From Zeimonas sp003577305 (GTDB taxonomy: Bacteria; Pseudomonadota; Gammaproteobacteria; Burkholderiales; Burkholderiaceae_E), in NCBI GenBank assembly GCA_030263385.1, contig SZOX01000002.1:115015-179014 (forward strand): a stretch of 64,000 nucleotides of DNA, written 5' to 3'. Positions 54,572 to 63,784 of this stretch are shown one piece after another; the stretch's first letter is position 1, and every line of letters begins with the position of its first letter. The notes under the pieces are model-generated. The model was not told the DNA's origin and searched no databases. It saw only the letters and a list, made by a program, of their open reading frames with translations. A program made the position numbers and the translations under genes.

Positions 54572-55392
54572 TGCGGTCGATCGTCCTCGGAATGCGGTCG
54601 GTGGGCGGCGCGGCGCGCTTCGTCGATCGCGCGCACGCGCTCGATCAGTTCGGCGCCGAACTCCAGGTAGGCGCGCGCTCCCTTGGCCTGCGGGTCGAAC
54701 ACCAGGCCCGGCAGCCCGTAGCTGGGCGCTTCGGCCAGGCGCACGTTGCGCGGAATGACGGTGCGGAACACCTTGTCGCCGAAGTGCTGCTCCAGTTGCG
54801 CCGAAACCTGCTGGGCGAGCGTGACACGCGGATCGAACATCACGCGCAGCAGCCCGATGATCTGCAGATCGGTGTTGAAGTTGGCATGCACTTTCCTGAT
54901 TGTGTTGACCAGGTCCGACAGGCCCTCGAGCGCGAAGTACTCGCACTGCATCGGAATGATCACGCCGTGCGCGGCGCAGAAGCCGTTCAGCGTGAGCAGC
55001 GACAGCGAGGGCGGGCAGTCGATCAGGATGAAGTCGTACTGGGCGTCGACCAGCTTCAGCGCGTCCTTCAATCGGGTCTCGCGCTCCTCGAAATCGACCA
55101 GTTCGACTTCGGCGCCGGCAAGCTCGCGGTTGGCCGGCAGCACCGAGTAGCGCCCGCCTTCGGACCACTGGGTCGCCTCGACCACGTCGGACAGGCCGAT
55201 CAGCACCTGGTAGACCGAACGCCGCAGCGTGCGCTTGTCGATGCCGCTGCCCATCGTGGCGTTGCCCTGCGGATCGAGATCCACCAGCAGCGTGCGCTGG
55301 CCCAGGCGCGCCAGCGCGGCCGCGAGGTTCACCGTGGTGGTCGTCTTGCCGACTCCGCCTTTCTGGTTTGCGACTACGAAGATCCTGGCCAT
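54568..55392 (-). CDS. parA: Chromosome partitioning ATPase ParA (Soj)
   Basis: The 274-residue protein has the deviant Walker A KGGVGKTTTTVNLA at 11-24, the DCPPSLSLLTLN switch region and the typical DPQGNAT block. It forms ATP-dependent gradients on DNA that move ParB-parS complexes apart. It lies between rsmG and parB in the order rsmG, parA, parB, read leftward. Confidence 0.97.
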   Translation of the reverse strand: MARIFVVANQKGGVGKTTTTVNLAAALARLGQRTLLVDLDPQGNATMGSGIDKRTLRRSVYQVLIGLSDVVEATQWSEGGRYSVLPANRELAGAEVELVDFEERETRLKDALKLVDAQYDFILIDCPPSLSLLTLNGFCAAHGVIIPMQCEYFALEGLSDLVNTIRKVHANFNTDLQIIGLLRVMFDPRVTLAQQVSAQLEQHFGDKVFRTVIPRNVRLAEAPSYGLPGLVFDPQAKGARAYLEFGAELIERVRAIDEARRAAHRPHSEDDRPQ

Positions 55393-55425
55393 GGAAACAG
55401 GGTAAGACCGAATCGGGGGCGAAAG

Positions 55426-56205
55426 TCAGTGACTGGCGGCTCTGGCCGACGGCTCGCCGGGCGCGCCTGCGAGATGACGCATCAGGACCAGGTGGCGAGC
55501 TGCCGCGAGCTCCGGCACCCGAAGCGGCAGCGTCTCGACGATCGACCAGCCCGGCGGCAGGGCAGCCAGTTCATCGGGCGCAAGCGTGCCCTTCATCGCC
55601 GCGACCAGCGTGTCGGCGCCGGCGATCGGCTCGACCGCGTTGGCGTAATCGGCGAGCGAGGCGAACGCGCGGCAGACGATCAGATCGAACGGCCCCGCCG
55701 GGCCGGCGGCGCCCAGGGCTTCGACCCGGGTTGCCGCTATCTTCAAGTTGGTAAGCGCCAGCTCCGCTTGGCACTGGCGCAGGAACGCGGCTTTCTTGTC
55801 GACCGGCTCGACCAGCAGCAACTCGGCCTGCGGCCAGGCCAACGCCAGCACGACGCCGGGCAGCCCGGCGCCACTGCCGACGTCGACGATCCGCCAGCGC
55901 GCCCCTTCCCGGGCAGGCAGGCGCGCAGCCAGCGGGGCGACGATCGACAGGCTGTCGAGCAGGTGCTGGCGCAGCATCGCAAGCGGGTCGCGGATCGCGG
56001 TGAGGTTGTAGACGCGGTTCCACTTGACGAGGAGCGCGAGGTAGTCGAGCAGTCGCTCGGCCGGAGCGGTGTCCAGGCCGAGTTCGGCCATGCCGGCGTG
56101 CAGGCGCAGGCGCAGCGCCCCGCGCTCGGCCGCGGCGTCCGTGGCAGCAGTTGCGCAACGTGCGGAGTGGCGGCCCACTCGCGGCTCAGGCAGCGCGTTG
56201 CCCAT
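55426..56205 (-). CDS. rsmG: 16S rRNA (guanine-527-N7)-methyltransferase RsmG
   Basis: The 259-residue enzyme has the SAM-binding loop VDVGSGAGLPGVVLA and the conserved YNLTAIRDP segment near the N-terminus of the catalytic domain. It methylates G527 of 16S rRNA; loss confers low-level streptomycin resistance in other species. The ATG overlaps the mnmG end by 20 bases; a GTG one codon earlier is also possible. The N-terminal 35 residues are longer than usual. Confidence 0.95.
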   Translation of the reverse strand: MGNALPEPRVGRHSARCATAATDAAAERGALRLRLHAGMAELGLDTAPAERLLDYLALLVKWNRVYNLTAIRDPLAMLRQHLLDSLSIVAPLAARLPAREGARWRIVDVGSGAGLPGVVLALAWPQAELLLVEPVDKKAAFLRQCQAELALTNLKIAATRVEALGAAGPAGPFDLIVCRAFASLADYANAVEPIAGADTLVAAMKGTLAPDELAALPPGWSIVETLPLRVPELAAARHLVLMRHLAGAPGEPSARAASH

Positions 56206-58096
56206 CACCCGCCCCGGACCCGGCCGTGCCGCGCCGCTTCTTCAGATAGACGAGCAGCAGCGAGATCGCCGCTGGCGTCACGCCCGACACCCGGGCGGCC
56301 TGGCCGAGGGTCTCGGGCCGGGCTTGGGCGAGCCGCTGGCGCACCTCGATCGACAGGCCGCGCACCTGCGCGTAGTCGAAGTCGGGCGGAATCGCCAGCG
56401 TCTCGTTGTGTTCGTGGCGCGCGATCTCGGCCTGCTGGCGCGCGATGTAGCCGGCGTACTTCAGCTGGATCGCGACCTGCTCGCGCACCTGCGGATCTTC
56501 GGGCGCCGGCCCGCCGATCTCGATGATCGCCGGGTAATCGACGTCCGGTCGCCGCAGGAGATCGGCCAGCGAATGCTCGCGGTCGATCGCCTGTCCGATC
56601 AGGGTTTCGGCGCGCTCCGGCGGCAAGCTGCGCGGATTGACCCAATGAGTGCGCAATCGCTGCAGTTCCTGCTCGATCGCATCGCGTTTACGACAGAAAG
56701 CATCCCAGCGGAGGTCGCCGACACAGCCCAGCTGACGGCCGATCGGCGTGAGGCGCAGGTCGGCATTGTCTTCGCGCAGGCTCAGCCGGTACTCGGCGCG
56801 ACTGGTGAACATCCGGTAAGGCTCCGAGACGCCGCGCGTGATCAGGTCGTCGATCAGCACGCCGATGTAGGCCTCGTCGCGGCGCGGCGTCCAGGGATCG
56901 CGCCCCTGCACCTGCAGCGCCGCATTGATGCCGGCCAGCAGGCCCTGGGCTGCAGCCTCCTCGTAGCCGGTAGTGCCGTTGATCTGGCCCGCGAAGAAGA
57001 GGCCGGCAATGGCGCGGGTCTCGAGCGAACGCCTCAGCGCGCCCGGATCGAAGTAGTCGTATTCGATTGCGTAGCCCGGTCGCAGGATGTGCGCGTGCTC
57101 CAGGCCCGGAATCGACTGGACCAGCTCGAGTTGCACGTCGAACGGCAGGCTGGTGGACACGCCGTTCGGGTAGAACTCGTGCGTATCGAGGCCTTCGGGT
57201 TCGAGAAAGATCTGATGCGAGCTCTTGTGTGCAAACCGGTGGATCTTGTCTTCGATCGATGGACAGTAGCGAGGACCCACTCCTTCGATGACCCCTGAAA
57301 ACAACGGGCTCCGATCGAGCCCTGCCCGAATGATCTCGTGCGTGCGGGGCTGGGTGTAGGTGATCCAGCACGCCAGTTGGCGCGGGTGCTGTTCGGGCCG
57401 ACCGAGGAACGAGAACACCGGAACCGGGTCGAGGTCGCCCGGCTGCTCTTCGCAGCGCGAGAAGTCGATCGTGCGCCCGTCGATGCGCGGCGGTGTGCCG
57501 GTCTTCAGGCGCCCCTGGGGCAGCTTCATTTCGCGCAGCCGCCGCGCCAGCGAGAGCGACGGCGGATCGCCGGCGCGGCCCGCCTGGTAGTGCGACAAGC
57601 CGACGTGGATCAGCCCGTTCAGGAAAGTGCCGGCGGTCAGCACCACCGTGCGGCCGCGAAAGCGGATCCCGAGTTGGGTGACTGCGCCGACGACACGATC
57701 TCCTTCCAGGATCAGGTCGTCCACCGCCTGCTGGAAGATCGACAGGTTCGGCTGGTTCTCGAGCCGACTGCGGATCGCCCGCCGGTAGAGAACCCGGTCG
57801 GCCTGGGCGCGAGTGGCGCGCACTGCGGGACCCTTGCTCGAATTGAGGATGCGGAACTGGATGCCGGCCTCGTCGGTCGCGGCCGCCATCGCACCGCCCA
57901 GCGCATCGATCTCCTTGACCAGATGTCCCTTGCCGATGCCGCCGATCGACGGATTGCACGACATCTGGCCGAGGGTTTCGATGCTGTGGGTCAGCAGCAG
58001 CGTACGGCAGCCCATGCGCGCGGCCGCCAGCGCCGCCTCGGTGCCGGCATGGCCGCCGCCGACGACGATGACGTCGAACTGCTGCGGAAAGTCCAT
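56186..58096 (-). CDS. mnmG: tRNA uridine-5-carboxymethylaminomethyl modification enzyme MnmG (GidA)
   Basis: The 636-residue flavoprotein has the FAD loop VVGGGHAGTEAALAAARMG and, further on, LGQMSCNPSIGGIGKGHLV, both hallmarks of MnmG. With MnmE it adds the carboxymethylaminomethyl group at the wobble uridine of certain tRNAs. The ATG encoding MDFPQQ is preferred by alignment with other MnmG N-termini; an ATG three codons earlier is possible. It heads the rsmG-parA-parB operon; 700 bases upstream are without a recognised gene. Confidence 0.96.
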   Translation of the reverse strand: MDFPQQFDVIVVGGGHAGTEAALAAARMGCRTLLLTHSIETLGQMSCNPSIGGIGKGHLVKEIDALGGAMAAATDEAGIQFRILNSSKGPAVRATRAQADRVLYRRAIRSRLENQPNLSIFQQAVDDLILEGDRVVGAVTQLGIRFRGRTVVLTAGTFLNGLIHVGLSHYQAGRAGDPPSLSLARRLREMKLPQGRLKTGTPPRIDGRTIDFSRCEEQPGDLDPVPVFSFLGRPEQHPRQLACWITYTQPRTHEIIRAGLDRSPLFSGVIEGVGPRYCPSIEDKIHRFAHKSSHQIFLEPEGLDTHEFYPNGVSTSLPFDVQLELVQSIPGLEHAHILRPGYAIEYDYFDPGALRRSLETRAIAGLFFAGQINGTTGYEEAAAQGLLAGINAALQVQGRDPWTPRRDEAYIGVLIDDLITRGVSEPYRMFTSRAEYRLSLREDNADLRLTPIGRQLGCVGDLRWDAFCRKRDAIEQELQRLRTHWVNPRSLPPERAETLIGQAIDREHSLADLLRRPDVDYPAIIEIGGPAPEDPQVREQVAIQLKYAGYIARQQAEIARHEHNETLAIPPDFDYAQVRGLSIEVRQRLAQARPETLGQAARVSGVTPAAISLLLVYLKKRRGTAGSGAGDGQRAA

Positions 58097-58801
58097 GCTC
58101 GCCATGTTATGCGGGATCGGGTCGGAATGCGTCGGTTTCGCGACGACGCAGGGGTGCGCCGGGTTTGCTGCGCGTGACGACGTCGCGCGCAAGGCACGGC
58201 GCGCAGACCGCGCCGCGGAAGCCGCGGATTATAGGCGCAACGCTGGCGGAGTTGCAGCCCGCAGCGACACCGCTGTTCCACGTGAAACATGACGGCTGCG
58301 GGCCGGCGCGGGGGCTGCTGCCCAACGATTCGTCGCAGCATCGGCGTCGGCAGCGTCCCCACGCGAACAGCGGAGTCGGATCGCCTTCCGGCGCCACGAA
58401 CAGCAGTTCGCGCGCGAGCGGCGGTAATGCGACGCCTGGCGACCGTCGAGCTGCGCCGGTGTCCGCGTGTCACGACGCGCGTCCTCTCCACGCCAGCCGG
58501 CGTCGCTGCGCTTCGCCGGCTTCGCCACTTCCCGCCGACGCATGAGCATCGGCTGGCGTGCGACACTGCCCTGCGCGCTACGCGCTTCGCGCGGGATCGG
58601 CTTGCGCCGCTTCGGTCGATTCAGAGACCGGAGAGCCGCCCGGTTCGCACGCGCGCGAATCGCGATTTCCGCCCGTTCGACGCCGAGGGAATCGGCCAAG
58701 AGTCGATCACCACGAGGCAGACTTCGGTTGGGCACGGCCGTGCTGCGATGTCGATCGACCGCAACCCGGCGGCTGCGCCCATCTCGCAACGGAGAATCGC
58801 C
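58097..58801. other. Intergenic region upstream of mnmG, with one parS-like site
   Basis: These 705 bases contain a parS-like site at 58274 and no coding sequence I can support: the open frames on both strands are arginine-rich and lack ribosome binding sites or family motifs. No DnaA-box cluster was seen, so it does not look like the replication origin itself. The mnmG promoter must lie within it. Confidence 0.6.
58274..58289. promoter_or_regulatory. parS-like centromere site 1
   Basis: TGTTCCACGTGAAACA matches the widely conserved ParB site TGTTNCACGTGNAACA, differing from the textbook form by one base. It lies about 3.7 kb from parB, beside mnmG, where parS sites are common. Confidence 0.85.
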
Positions 58802-58999
58802 ATGAAAGTGAATGTCGGTGGACTCGACCGCGCAATCCGCATCATCGTCGGCCTCGCGCTGATCGGACTGACGCTCGCCGGCACGATCGGCGTCTGGGGA
58901 TGGGTCGGGGTGGTGCCGCTGGTCACCGGCCTGGTCGGCACCTGCCCAGCGTATCTGCTTCTCGGACTGAACACCTGCCCGATGAAGAAGAAGGTCTGA
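58802..58999 (+). CDS. DUF2892 (YgaP-type) small membrane protein
   Basis: The 65-residue protein begins MKVNVGGLDRAIRIIVGLAL, a DUF2892 start, has two hydrophobic segments and ends in GTCPAYLLLGLNTCPMKKK with two conserved cysteines. In other proteins this domain anchors rhodanese. GGAGA stands eight bases before the ATG. No rhodanese is nearby. The function is unknown. Confidence 0.85.
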   Translation: MKVNVGGLDRAIRIIVGLALIGLTLAGTIGVWGWVGVVPLVTGLVGTCPAYLLLGLNTCPMKKKV

Positions 59000-59165
59000 C
59001 GCGGGCGACGCGCCGGGGTCGCCCGCGCGCGCCGGCAGCCAGCCGCTGGCACGGTCAGCCAGCCGCTGGCTGCAGCGCCGATGCGGCGGGCGCAGCCTCC
59101 TCGGATGGAGCGCCCCCGGAAGCCTCCCGGGCCGGAGCACGGAACGCGCTCTTTCCCAGCCGGGA

Positions 59166-59181
59166 TGTTCCACGTGGAACA
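59166..59181. promoter_or_regulatory. parS-like centromere site 2
   Basis: TGTTCCACGTGGAACA is a perfect 16-bp palindrome that fits TGTTNCACGTGNAACA. It is 892 bases from site 1. Two sites close together near parAB support a functional ParB loading zone. Confidence 0.85.
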
Positions 59182-59227
59182 CCCTTTTCCGGTCCGTCAC
59201 GCCCGCTGGCGAGCGATCCACGCCCGA

Positions 59228-60340
59228 TCAGCGCAGTGCGTCGAGCTCCTGCCTGACCCGCGCCGCGATCGCCAGGCAAGCGGTCAGGCCGGGCGACTCG
59301 ATCCCGAACAGGTTGACCAGCCCGGACACACCGTGCACCGGCGCGCCGTCGATCCTGAAATCGGCCGCCGGCGCATCGGGCCCGACCAGCTTCGGGCGGA
59401 TGCCCGAATAGCCAGGCTGCAGCGAGGCATCAGGCAAGTCCGGCCAGTAACTGCGGATCTCGGCGTAGAAACTGTCCGCGCGGCGCGGGTCGACCTCGTA
59501 GCCGATCTCGTCGATCCACTCGACGTCGGGTCCGAAGCGCGCTTGTCCGCCCAGATCCAGCGTCAGATGCACACCGAGCCCGGCCTCGTTCGGCACCGGA
59601 TAGATCAACCGCGAAAACGGCGATCGTCCGGCCAGCGAGAAGTAGTTGCCCTTGGCCAGAAGCAGTGGCGGCACATGCGTCTGCGCGAGTCCTTCGATCC
59701 GCGACGCGACGCGCTGCGCGCCCAGGCCCGCGGCGTTGACGAGCTCCCGGCAGGCCAGCCGCATCGCCCCGTCGGCCCCACTCACTTCGAGCTCGAAACC
59801 ATCGGGGCGCACCACGCCGGCGGTCGCTTCGCCGAGCAGCGCCAGCATGGCACCGTGGTCTTCCGCCTCACCGAGCAGCGCGAGCATCAGCCCGTGACTG
59901 TCGACGATGCCGGTGTCAGGTGAAAGCAGGGCCTGATGGCAGCGCAACGCCGGCTCCAGCGCCTTCGCCTCGCTCGCACCCACCCAGCGCAGACTGTCCA
60001 CGCCAGCGGCGCGCGCGCGCCGCTCGATCCGCTCGAGCCCGGCCGTCTCGGCCGCGCCCGCGCCGACGATCAGTTTTCCGCAGATGCGATGCGCAACCCC
60101 GCGGCTGCGACAGAACTCGATCAACGTCTGCCGGCCCTCGACGCACAAGCGCGCCTTCAGAGAACCGGGTTCGTAATAGATGCCGGCATGCAGCACTTCG
60201 CTGTTGCGGGCGCTCGTTGCCGTGCCGAACGCATTCTCGCGTTCGAGGATCACGACTTCGCGTCCGCCGAGCGCGAGTTCGCGCGCGATCGCCAGTCCGA
60301 CCACGCCGGCCCCGATCACCACTGTCTGAACCGTCTCCAT
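59228..60340 (-). CDS. FAD-dependent oxidoreductase, L-2-hydroxyglutarate oxidase/LhgO-like
   Basis: The 370-residue flavoprotein has the FAD loop VVIGAGVVGLAIARELA and the FGTATSARNSEVLHAGIYY block typical of the L-2-hydroxyglutarate dehydrogenase family, and it ends with a GLVNLFGIESPGLT segment that contacts FAD. It would oxidise a 2-hydroxy acid and pass electrons to quinone or oxygen. It contains a nearly repeated MLALLGEA pair around 152-173. The gene is isolated, followed by the parS-containing gap. Confidence 0.9.
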   Translation of the reverse strand: METVQTVVIGAGVVGLAIARELALGGREVVILERENAFGTATSARNSEVLHAGIYYEPGSLKARLCVEGRQTLIEFCRSRGVAHRICGKLIVGAGAAETAGLERIERRARAAGVDSLRWVGASEAKALEPALRCHQALLSPDTGIVDSHGLMLALLGEAEDHGAMLALLGEATAGVVRPDGFELEVSGADGAMRLACRELVNAAGLGAQRVASRIEGLAQTHVPPLLLAKGNYFSLAGRSPFSRLIYPVPNEAGLGVHLTLDLGGQARFGPDVEWIDEIGYEVDPRRADSFYAEIRSYWPDLPDASLQPGYSGIRPKLVGPDAPAADFRIDGAPVHGVSGLVNLFGIESPGLTACLAIAARVRQELDALR

Positions 60341-60749
60341 CGCGCGGACGCCTCTCCGTCAATCCGGCCGACGATCGGCCCACGCCCACCTCGGCGCCGT
60401 CATTCGCGATGATCGGCGCGGGCGGATTGCTGTTGCCCGTACGGGCTCGCGAACCGATTACGCAAGATGATAACCGACCTGCAGAGTGCGCGCTTGCTTT
60501 CGCGGCAATCCCCTCCTGGTCAGCATTTGCGCTCCTCGTTTCACCCGGACCCGCGACGCGCGCGGCTGCCAACCGCCGCCCGCACCACATCGCGATTGGA
60601 AGCGTCTGCCGACCGCCGGCTCGCGCACAGGCGGCCGCTGGCGACGGGACTCGTGATGACGTCATCGACGCGTTTCCCGCCCATTCGTCTCCCTACGGCC
60701 CTGGCACCCCCCGACAGCGCGCCGCGAGGCCCGGCGATGCCATGCCCGT
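60341..60749. other. Intergenic region with no supported gene
   Basis: These 409 bases lie between the divergent-looking ends of the flavoprotein promoter and the 3' end of the alcohol dehydrogenase gene. Frames here are short or arginine-rich. It should hold the flavoprotein promoter; I see no RNA gene or convincing repeat. Confidence 0.5.
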
Positions 60750-61910
60750 TCAGGACATGACGATCACCTGCCGGATCGACTCGCCGCGTGCCAGCCGATC
60801 GAGCGCCGGATTGATTTCGTCGAGCGTGATGCGCTCGGAGAGCAGTTCGTTCACCGGCAGCACGCCGCGGCGATACATCGCGATGAAACGCGCGATGTCG
60901 CGCGAAGGCACGCAGGAGCCGAGGTAGCTACCCTTGATCGTGCGCTCTTCGGCGATCAGCGACACCGCCTGCAAGGGCCATTGTGCCTGCGGATTCGGCA
61001 GCCCCGCAGTGACCGTCGTGCCGCCGCGCGCAGTGATCCGGTAGGCAAGCTCGAGCGCGGCCACGCTGCCGGCCATCTCGAACGCGTAGTCGACGCCGCC
61101 GCCGGTGGCCTCCTTCACTTTCGCGATCAGTTCCGGGTCGGCAGCGTCGAAGCATTGCGTGGCGCCCAGCGCCCGCGCCTTCGCGAGCTTCGATTCGAGC
61201 ATGTCGATTGCGACGATCTCGCGCGCGCCGATTGCGCGCGCCGCGAGCAGCGAGGAAAAGCCGACGCCGCCGAGACCCACCACCGCCACCTTCGAGCCCG
61301 CCTCGGCCCTCGCGGTGTTGAACACCGCACCGGCGCCGGTGATCACCGCGCAGCCGAACAGCGCGGCTTCGTCCCAGGGCAGCGCCGGATCGATTCTCAC
61401 CGCCGAGCGCCGCGACACGGTTGCGTACTCCGCGAAGGCGGCGCAGCCCAGGTGGTGATGCAGCGGCGAACCCGGCCTGCCGTCGATACCTGGTGCGACC
61501 ACCGAGCGCAGGCGCCTGTAGCCGCCGAGCAGCGAGCCGCTCGCGTTCGACGCGCCGCCCGGTTCGCACAGCGCCGGCCGCCCCGTGGCGCAACTCGGGC
61601 AGGTGCCGCAATTCGGGCGGAAGATCAGCGCGACGTGATCACCGAGCGCGAGGTCGTCGACCCCCGCGCCGAGTTCGATCACTTCGGCGGCCGCCTCGTG
61701 GCCGACCACGATCGGCATCGGCCATGGGCGGTCGCCGTTGATCGCCGAGAGGTCGGAGTGGCACACGCCCGCCGCGCGGATCTTCACCGTGATCTCGCCG
61801 CGGCCGGGCGGCTCGAGCGCCACCTCCTCGATCGACAGCGGCCGGCTCTGCGCGTACGGGGCAGGCAGCCCGGTTTCGCGCAGCACCGCCGCGCGCATCG
61901 TTCTCGTCAT
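60750..61910 (-). CDS. Zinc-dependent alcohol dehydrogenase
   Basis: The 386-residue enzyme has the catalytic-zinc residues in GVCHSD and GHEAA, the four-cysteine structural zinc loop in FRPNCGTCPSCATGRPALC, and the nucleotide loop GLGGVGFSS. It belongs with class III-like/aryl alcohol dehydrogenases and should interconvert a primary alcohol and aldehyde with NAD(P). It begins 31 bases after the GabD-like gene, so the alcohol-to-aldehyde and aldehyde-to-acid steps are co-transcribed. Confidence 0.92.
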   Translation of the reverse strand: MTRTMRAAVLRETGLPAPYAQSRPLSIEEVALEPPGRGEITVKIRAAGVCHSDLSAINGDRPWPMPIVVGHEAAAEVIELGAGVDDLALGDHVALIFRPNCGTCPSCATGRPALCEPGGASNASGSLLGGYRRLRSVVAPGIDGRPGSPLHHHLGCAAFAEYATVSRRSAVRIDPALPWDEAALFGCAVITGAGAVFNTARAEAGSKVAVVGLGGVGFSSLLAARAIGAREIVAIDMLESKLAKARALGATQCFDAADPELIAKVKEATGGGVDYAFEMAGSVAALELAYRITARGGTTVTAGLPNPQAQWPLQAVSLIAEERTIKGSYLGSCVPSRDIARFIAMYRRGVLPVNELLSERITLDEINPALDRLARGESIRQVIVMS

Positions 61911-61941
61911 CGCCTCGCCCTCCTCGCCGTGCCCGCGCGCG

Positions 61942-63408
61942 TCAGAGGCCCGCGAGGCACAGGTACTTCACTTCCAGGTATTCGTCGATGCCGTACTTCG
62001 AGCCTTCGCGCCCGAGTCCCGACTGCTTGACGCCGCCGAAGGGCGCCTCGGCCGTGGAAATCAACCCGGTGTTCACCCCGATCATGCCCGACTCGATGCC
62101 CTCGGCAGCGCGGAAAATGCGCCCGATGTCGCGCGAATAGAAGTACGCCGCCAGGCCGAACTCGGTGTCGTTGGCCATCGCGATCGCTTCCTCGTCGGTG
62201 TGGAAGCGAAACAGCGGCGCCACCGGCCCGAACGTCTCTTCGCGCGCAACCCGCATCTGCGAGGTCACGTCGGTGAGGATCGTGGGCTCGAAGAACAACT
62301 CGCCGCGCGCGTGACGCTTGCCGCCGAGCAGCAGTTTCGCGCCCTTCTCCAGCGCGTCGGCCACGTGCTCTTCGACCTTCGCGATCGCCGCAGGCTCGAT
62401 CAGCGGGCCGATCGTCACGCCCTCCTCGATTCCCGCGCCCACGCGGAACTGGCCGACGCGCGCCGCGAGCTTCTTCGCGAATACGTCGTAGACGCCGTCC
62501 TGAACGTAGAGACGGTTCGCGCAGACGCAGGTCTGGCCGGCGTTGCGGTACTTCGACGCGAGCGCGCCCTCGACCGCCGCATCGAGGTCGGCATCGTCGA
62601 ACACGATGAACGGCGCATTGCCGCCCAGTTCGAGCGACAGTTTCTTCACCGTGTCCGCGCACTGCCGCAGCAGGATGCGTCCCACCTCGGTGGAGCCCGT
62701 GAACGACACCTTGCGCACCACCGGGTTGGTGCACATCTCGAGCCCGATCTCCGGCGACTTGTCGCCGTTGCCGACGATCACGTTGAACACGCCCGGCGGA
62801 AAGCCCGCCTGCTCGGCAAGCACCGCGAGCGCCAGCGCCGACAGCGGCGTCGCCTCGGCGGGCTTCGCGACCACGGTGCATCCGGCCGCGAACGCCGGCG
62901 CGACCTTGCGCGTGATCATCGCAATGGGGAAGTTCCACGGCGTGATCGCCGCGCACACGCCGATGCCCTGCTTGATCGCGAGCAGCCGGCGATCGGCCGC
63001 GATCGTCGGAATCACGTCGCCGTAGGCGCGCCGCCCTTCCTCGGCGAACCACTCGACGAACGACGCCCCGTAGGTGACCTCGCCGCGCGCTTCGGCCAGC
63101 GGCTTGCCCTGCTCGGTGGTCATCAGCAGCGCCAGGTCTTCGGCGTGCGCGAGGATCAGCTCGTACCACTTGCGCAGCACGGCGGCACGGTCCTTCGCCG
63201 GCTTCGCGCGCCAGCCCGGCAGCGCGCGCTGCGCCGCCTCGATCGCGCGCCGCGTCTCGGCCGCACCCATGTCGGCCACTTCGGCGATCGTCTCGCCGCT
63301 GGCCGGGTTCGTCACCGCGAAACGGCCGCCCGCATCGGCATCGACCCACTTGCCGTCGATGAACCCTCTGCGGGCCACCAGTCGCATGTCCTTCAATTGC
63401 AGTGCCAT
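61942..63408 (-). CDS. gabD: NAD(P)-dependent succinate-semialdehyde dehydrogenase-like (GabD type)
   Basis: The 488-residue aldehyde dehydrogenase has the catalytic asparagine in ITPWNFP, glutamate in LELGGNAP, and nucleophile in NAGQTCVCANRLYV, where the CVCANR context is typical of GabD enzymes. It oxidises succinate semialdehyde, or in this operon perhaps glutarate or gamma-hydroxybutyrate-derived semialdehyde after the alcohol dehydrogenase. The ATG eight bases after GGGAG is chosen over one six bases upstream that would sit on that box. Confidence 0.9.
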   Translation of the reverse strand: MALQLKDMRLVARRGFIDGKWVDADAGGRFAVTNPASGETIAEVADMGAAETRRAIEAAQRALPGWRAKPAKDRAAVLRKWYELILAHAEDLALLMTTEQGKPLAEARGEVTYGASFVEWFAEEGRRAYGDVIPTIAADRRLLAIKQGIGVCAAITPWNFPIAMITRKVAPAFAAGCTVVAKPAEATPLSALALAVLAEQAGFPPGVFNVIVGNGDKSPEIGLEMCTNPVVRKVSFTGSTEVGRILLRQCADTVKKLSLELGGNAPFIVFDDADLDAAVEGALASKYRNAGQTCVCANRLYVQDGVYDVFAKKLAARVGQFRVGAGIEEGVTIGPLIEPAAIAKVEEHVADALEKGAKLLLGGKRHARGELFFEPTILTDVTSQMRVAREETFGPVAPLFRFHTDEEAIAMANDTEFGLAAYFYSRDIGRIFRAAEGIESGMIGVNTGLISTAEAPFGGVKQSGLGREGSKYGIDEYLEVKYLCLAGL

Positions 63409-63442
63409 TGCCATCTCCCGGTTCGAATGCGATACGCCGGCA

Positions 63443-63784
63443 TCAGGATGCATCGCCGGCGAACTTCAATCCCAACACGCCCAGCACGATCAGCGTGATG
63501 CAGCCCAGCCGCACCAGGCTCGCCGATTCGCCGAGCAGCACGACCCCCAGCAGCGCAGTACCCGCGGCGCCGATGCCGGTCCAGACCGCGTACGCCGTGC
63601 CCGCCGGCAGCACGCGCATCGCCAGCGCCAGCAACCAGAAGCTCGCCGCGGCTGCCACGACCACCACCACCGACGGCCCGACCTTCGAAAACCCGTCGCT
63701 GTATTTCAACCCCAGCGCCCAGACGATCTCGAACAGCCCCGCCACCACCAGCACCGCCCAGGCCTGACCCGCCGACAAGCTCAT
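63443..63784 (-). CDS. Small multidrug resistance protein, Gdx/SugE-type guanidinium exporter
   Basis: The 113-residue protein has four membrane helices. VAGLFEIVWALGLKYSDGF with its membrane glutamate, the LPAGTAYAVWTGIGA helix and LLGESASLVRLGCI match the Gdx subgroup of SMR proteins, which export guanidinium in exchange for protons, and not the broad drug exporters. Gdx proteins often work with a guanidine riboswitch; none was found upstream. It may protect against guanidine formed in nitrogen metabolism. Start at MSLSAG with a weak GGGG box. Confidence 0.88.
   Translation of the reverse strand: MSLSAGQAWAVLVVAGLFEIVWALGLKYSDGFSKVGPSVVVVVAAAASFWLLALAMRVLPAGTAYAVWTGIGAAGTALLGVVLLGESASLVRLGCITLIVLGVLGLKFAGDAS

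Noticed and set aside
58097..58801. Possible replication origin next to mnmG
   Set aside because: No cluster of DnaA boxes (TTATNCACA) or AT-rich unwinding element was seen; only a parS-like site supports origin proximity.
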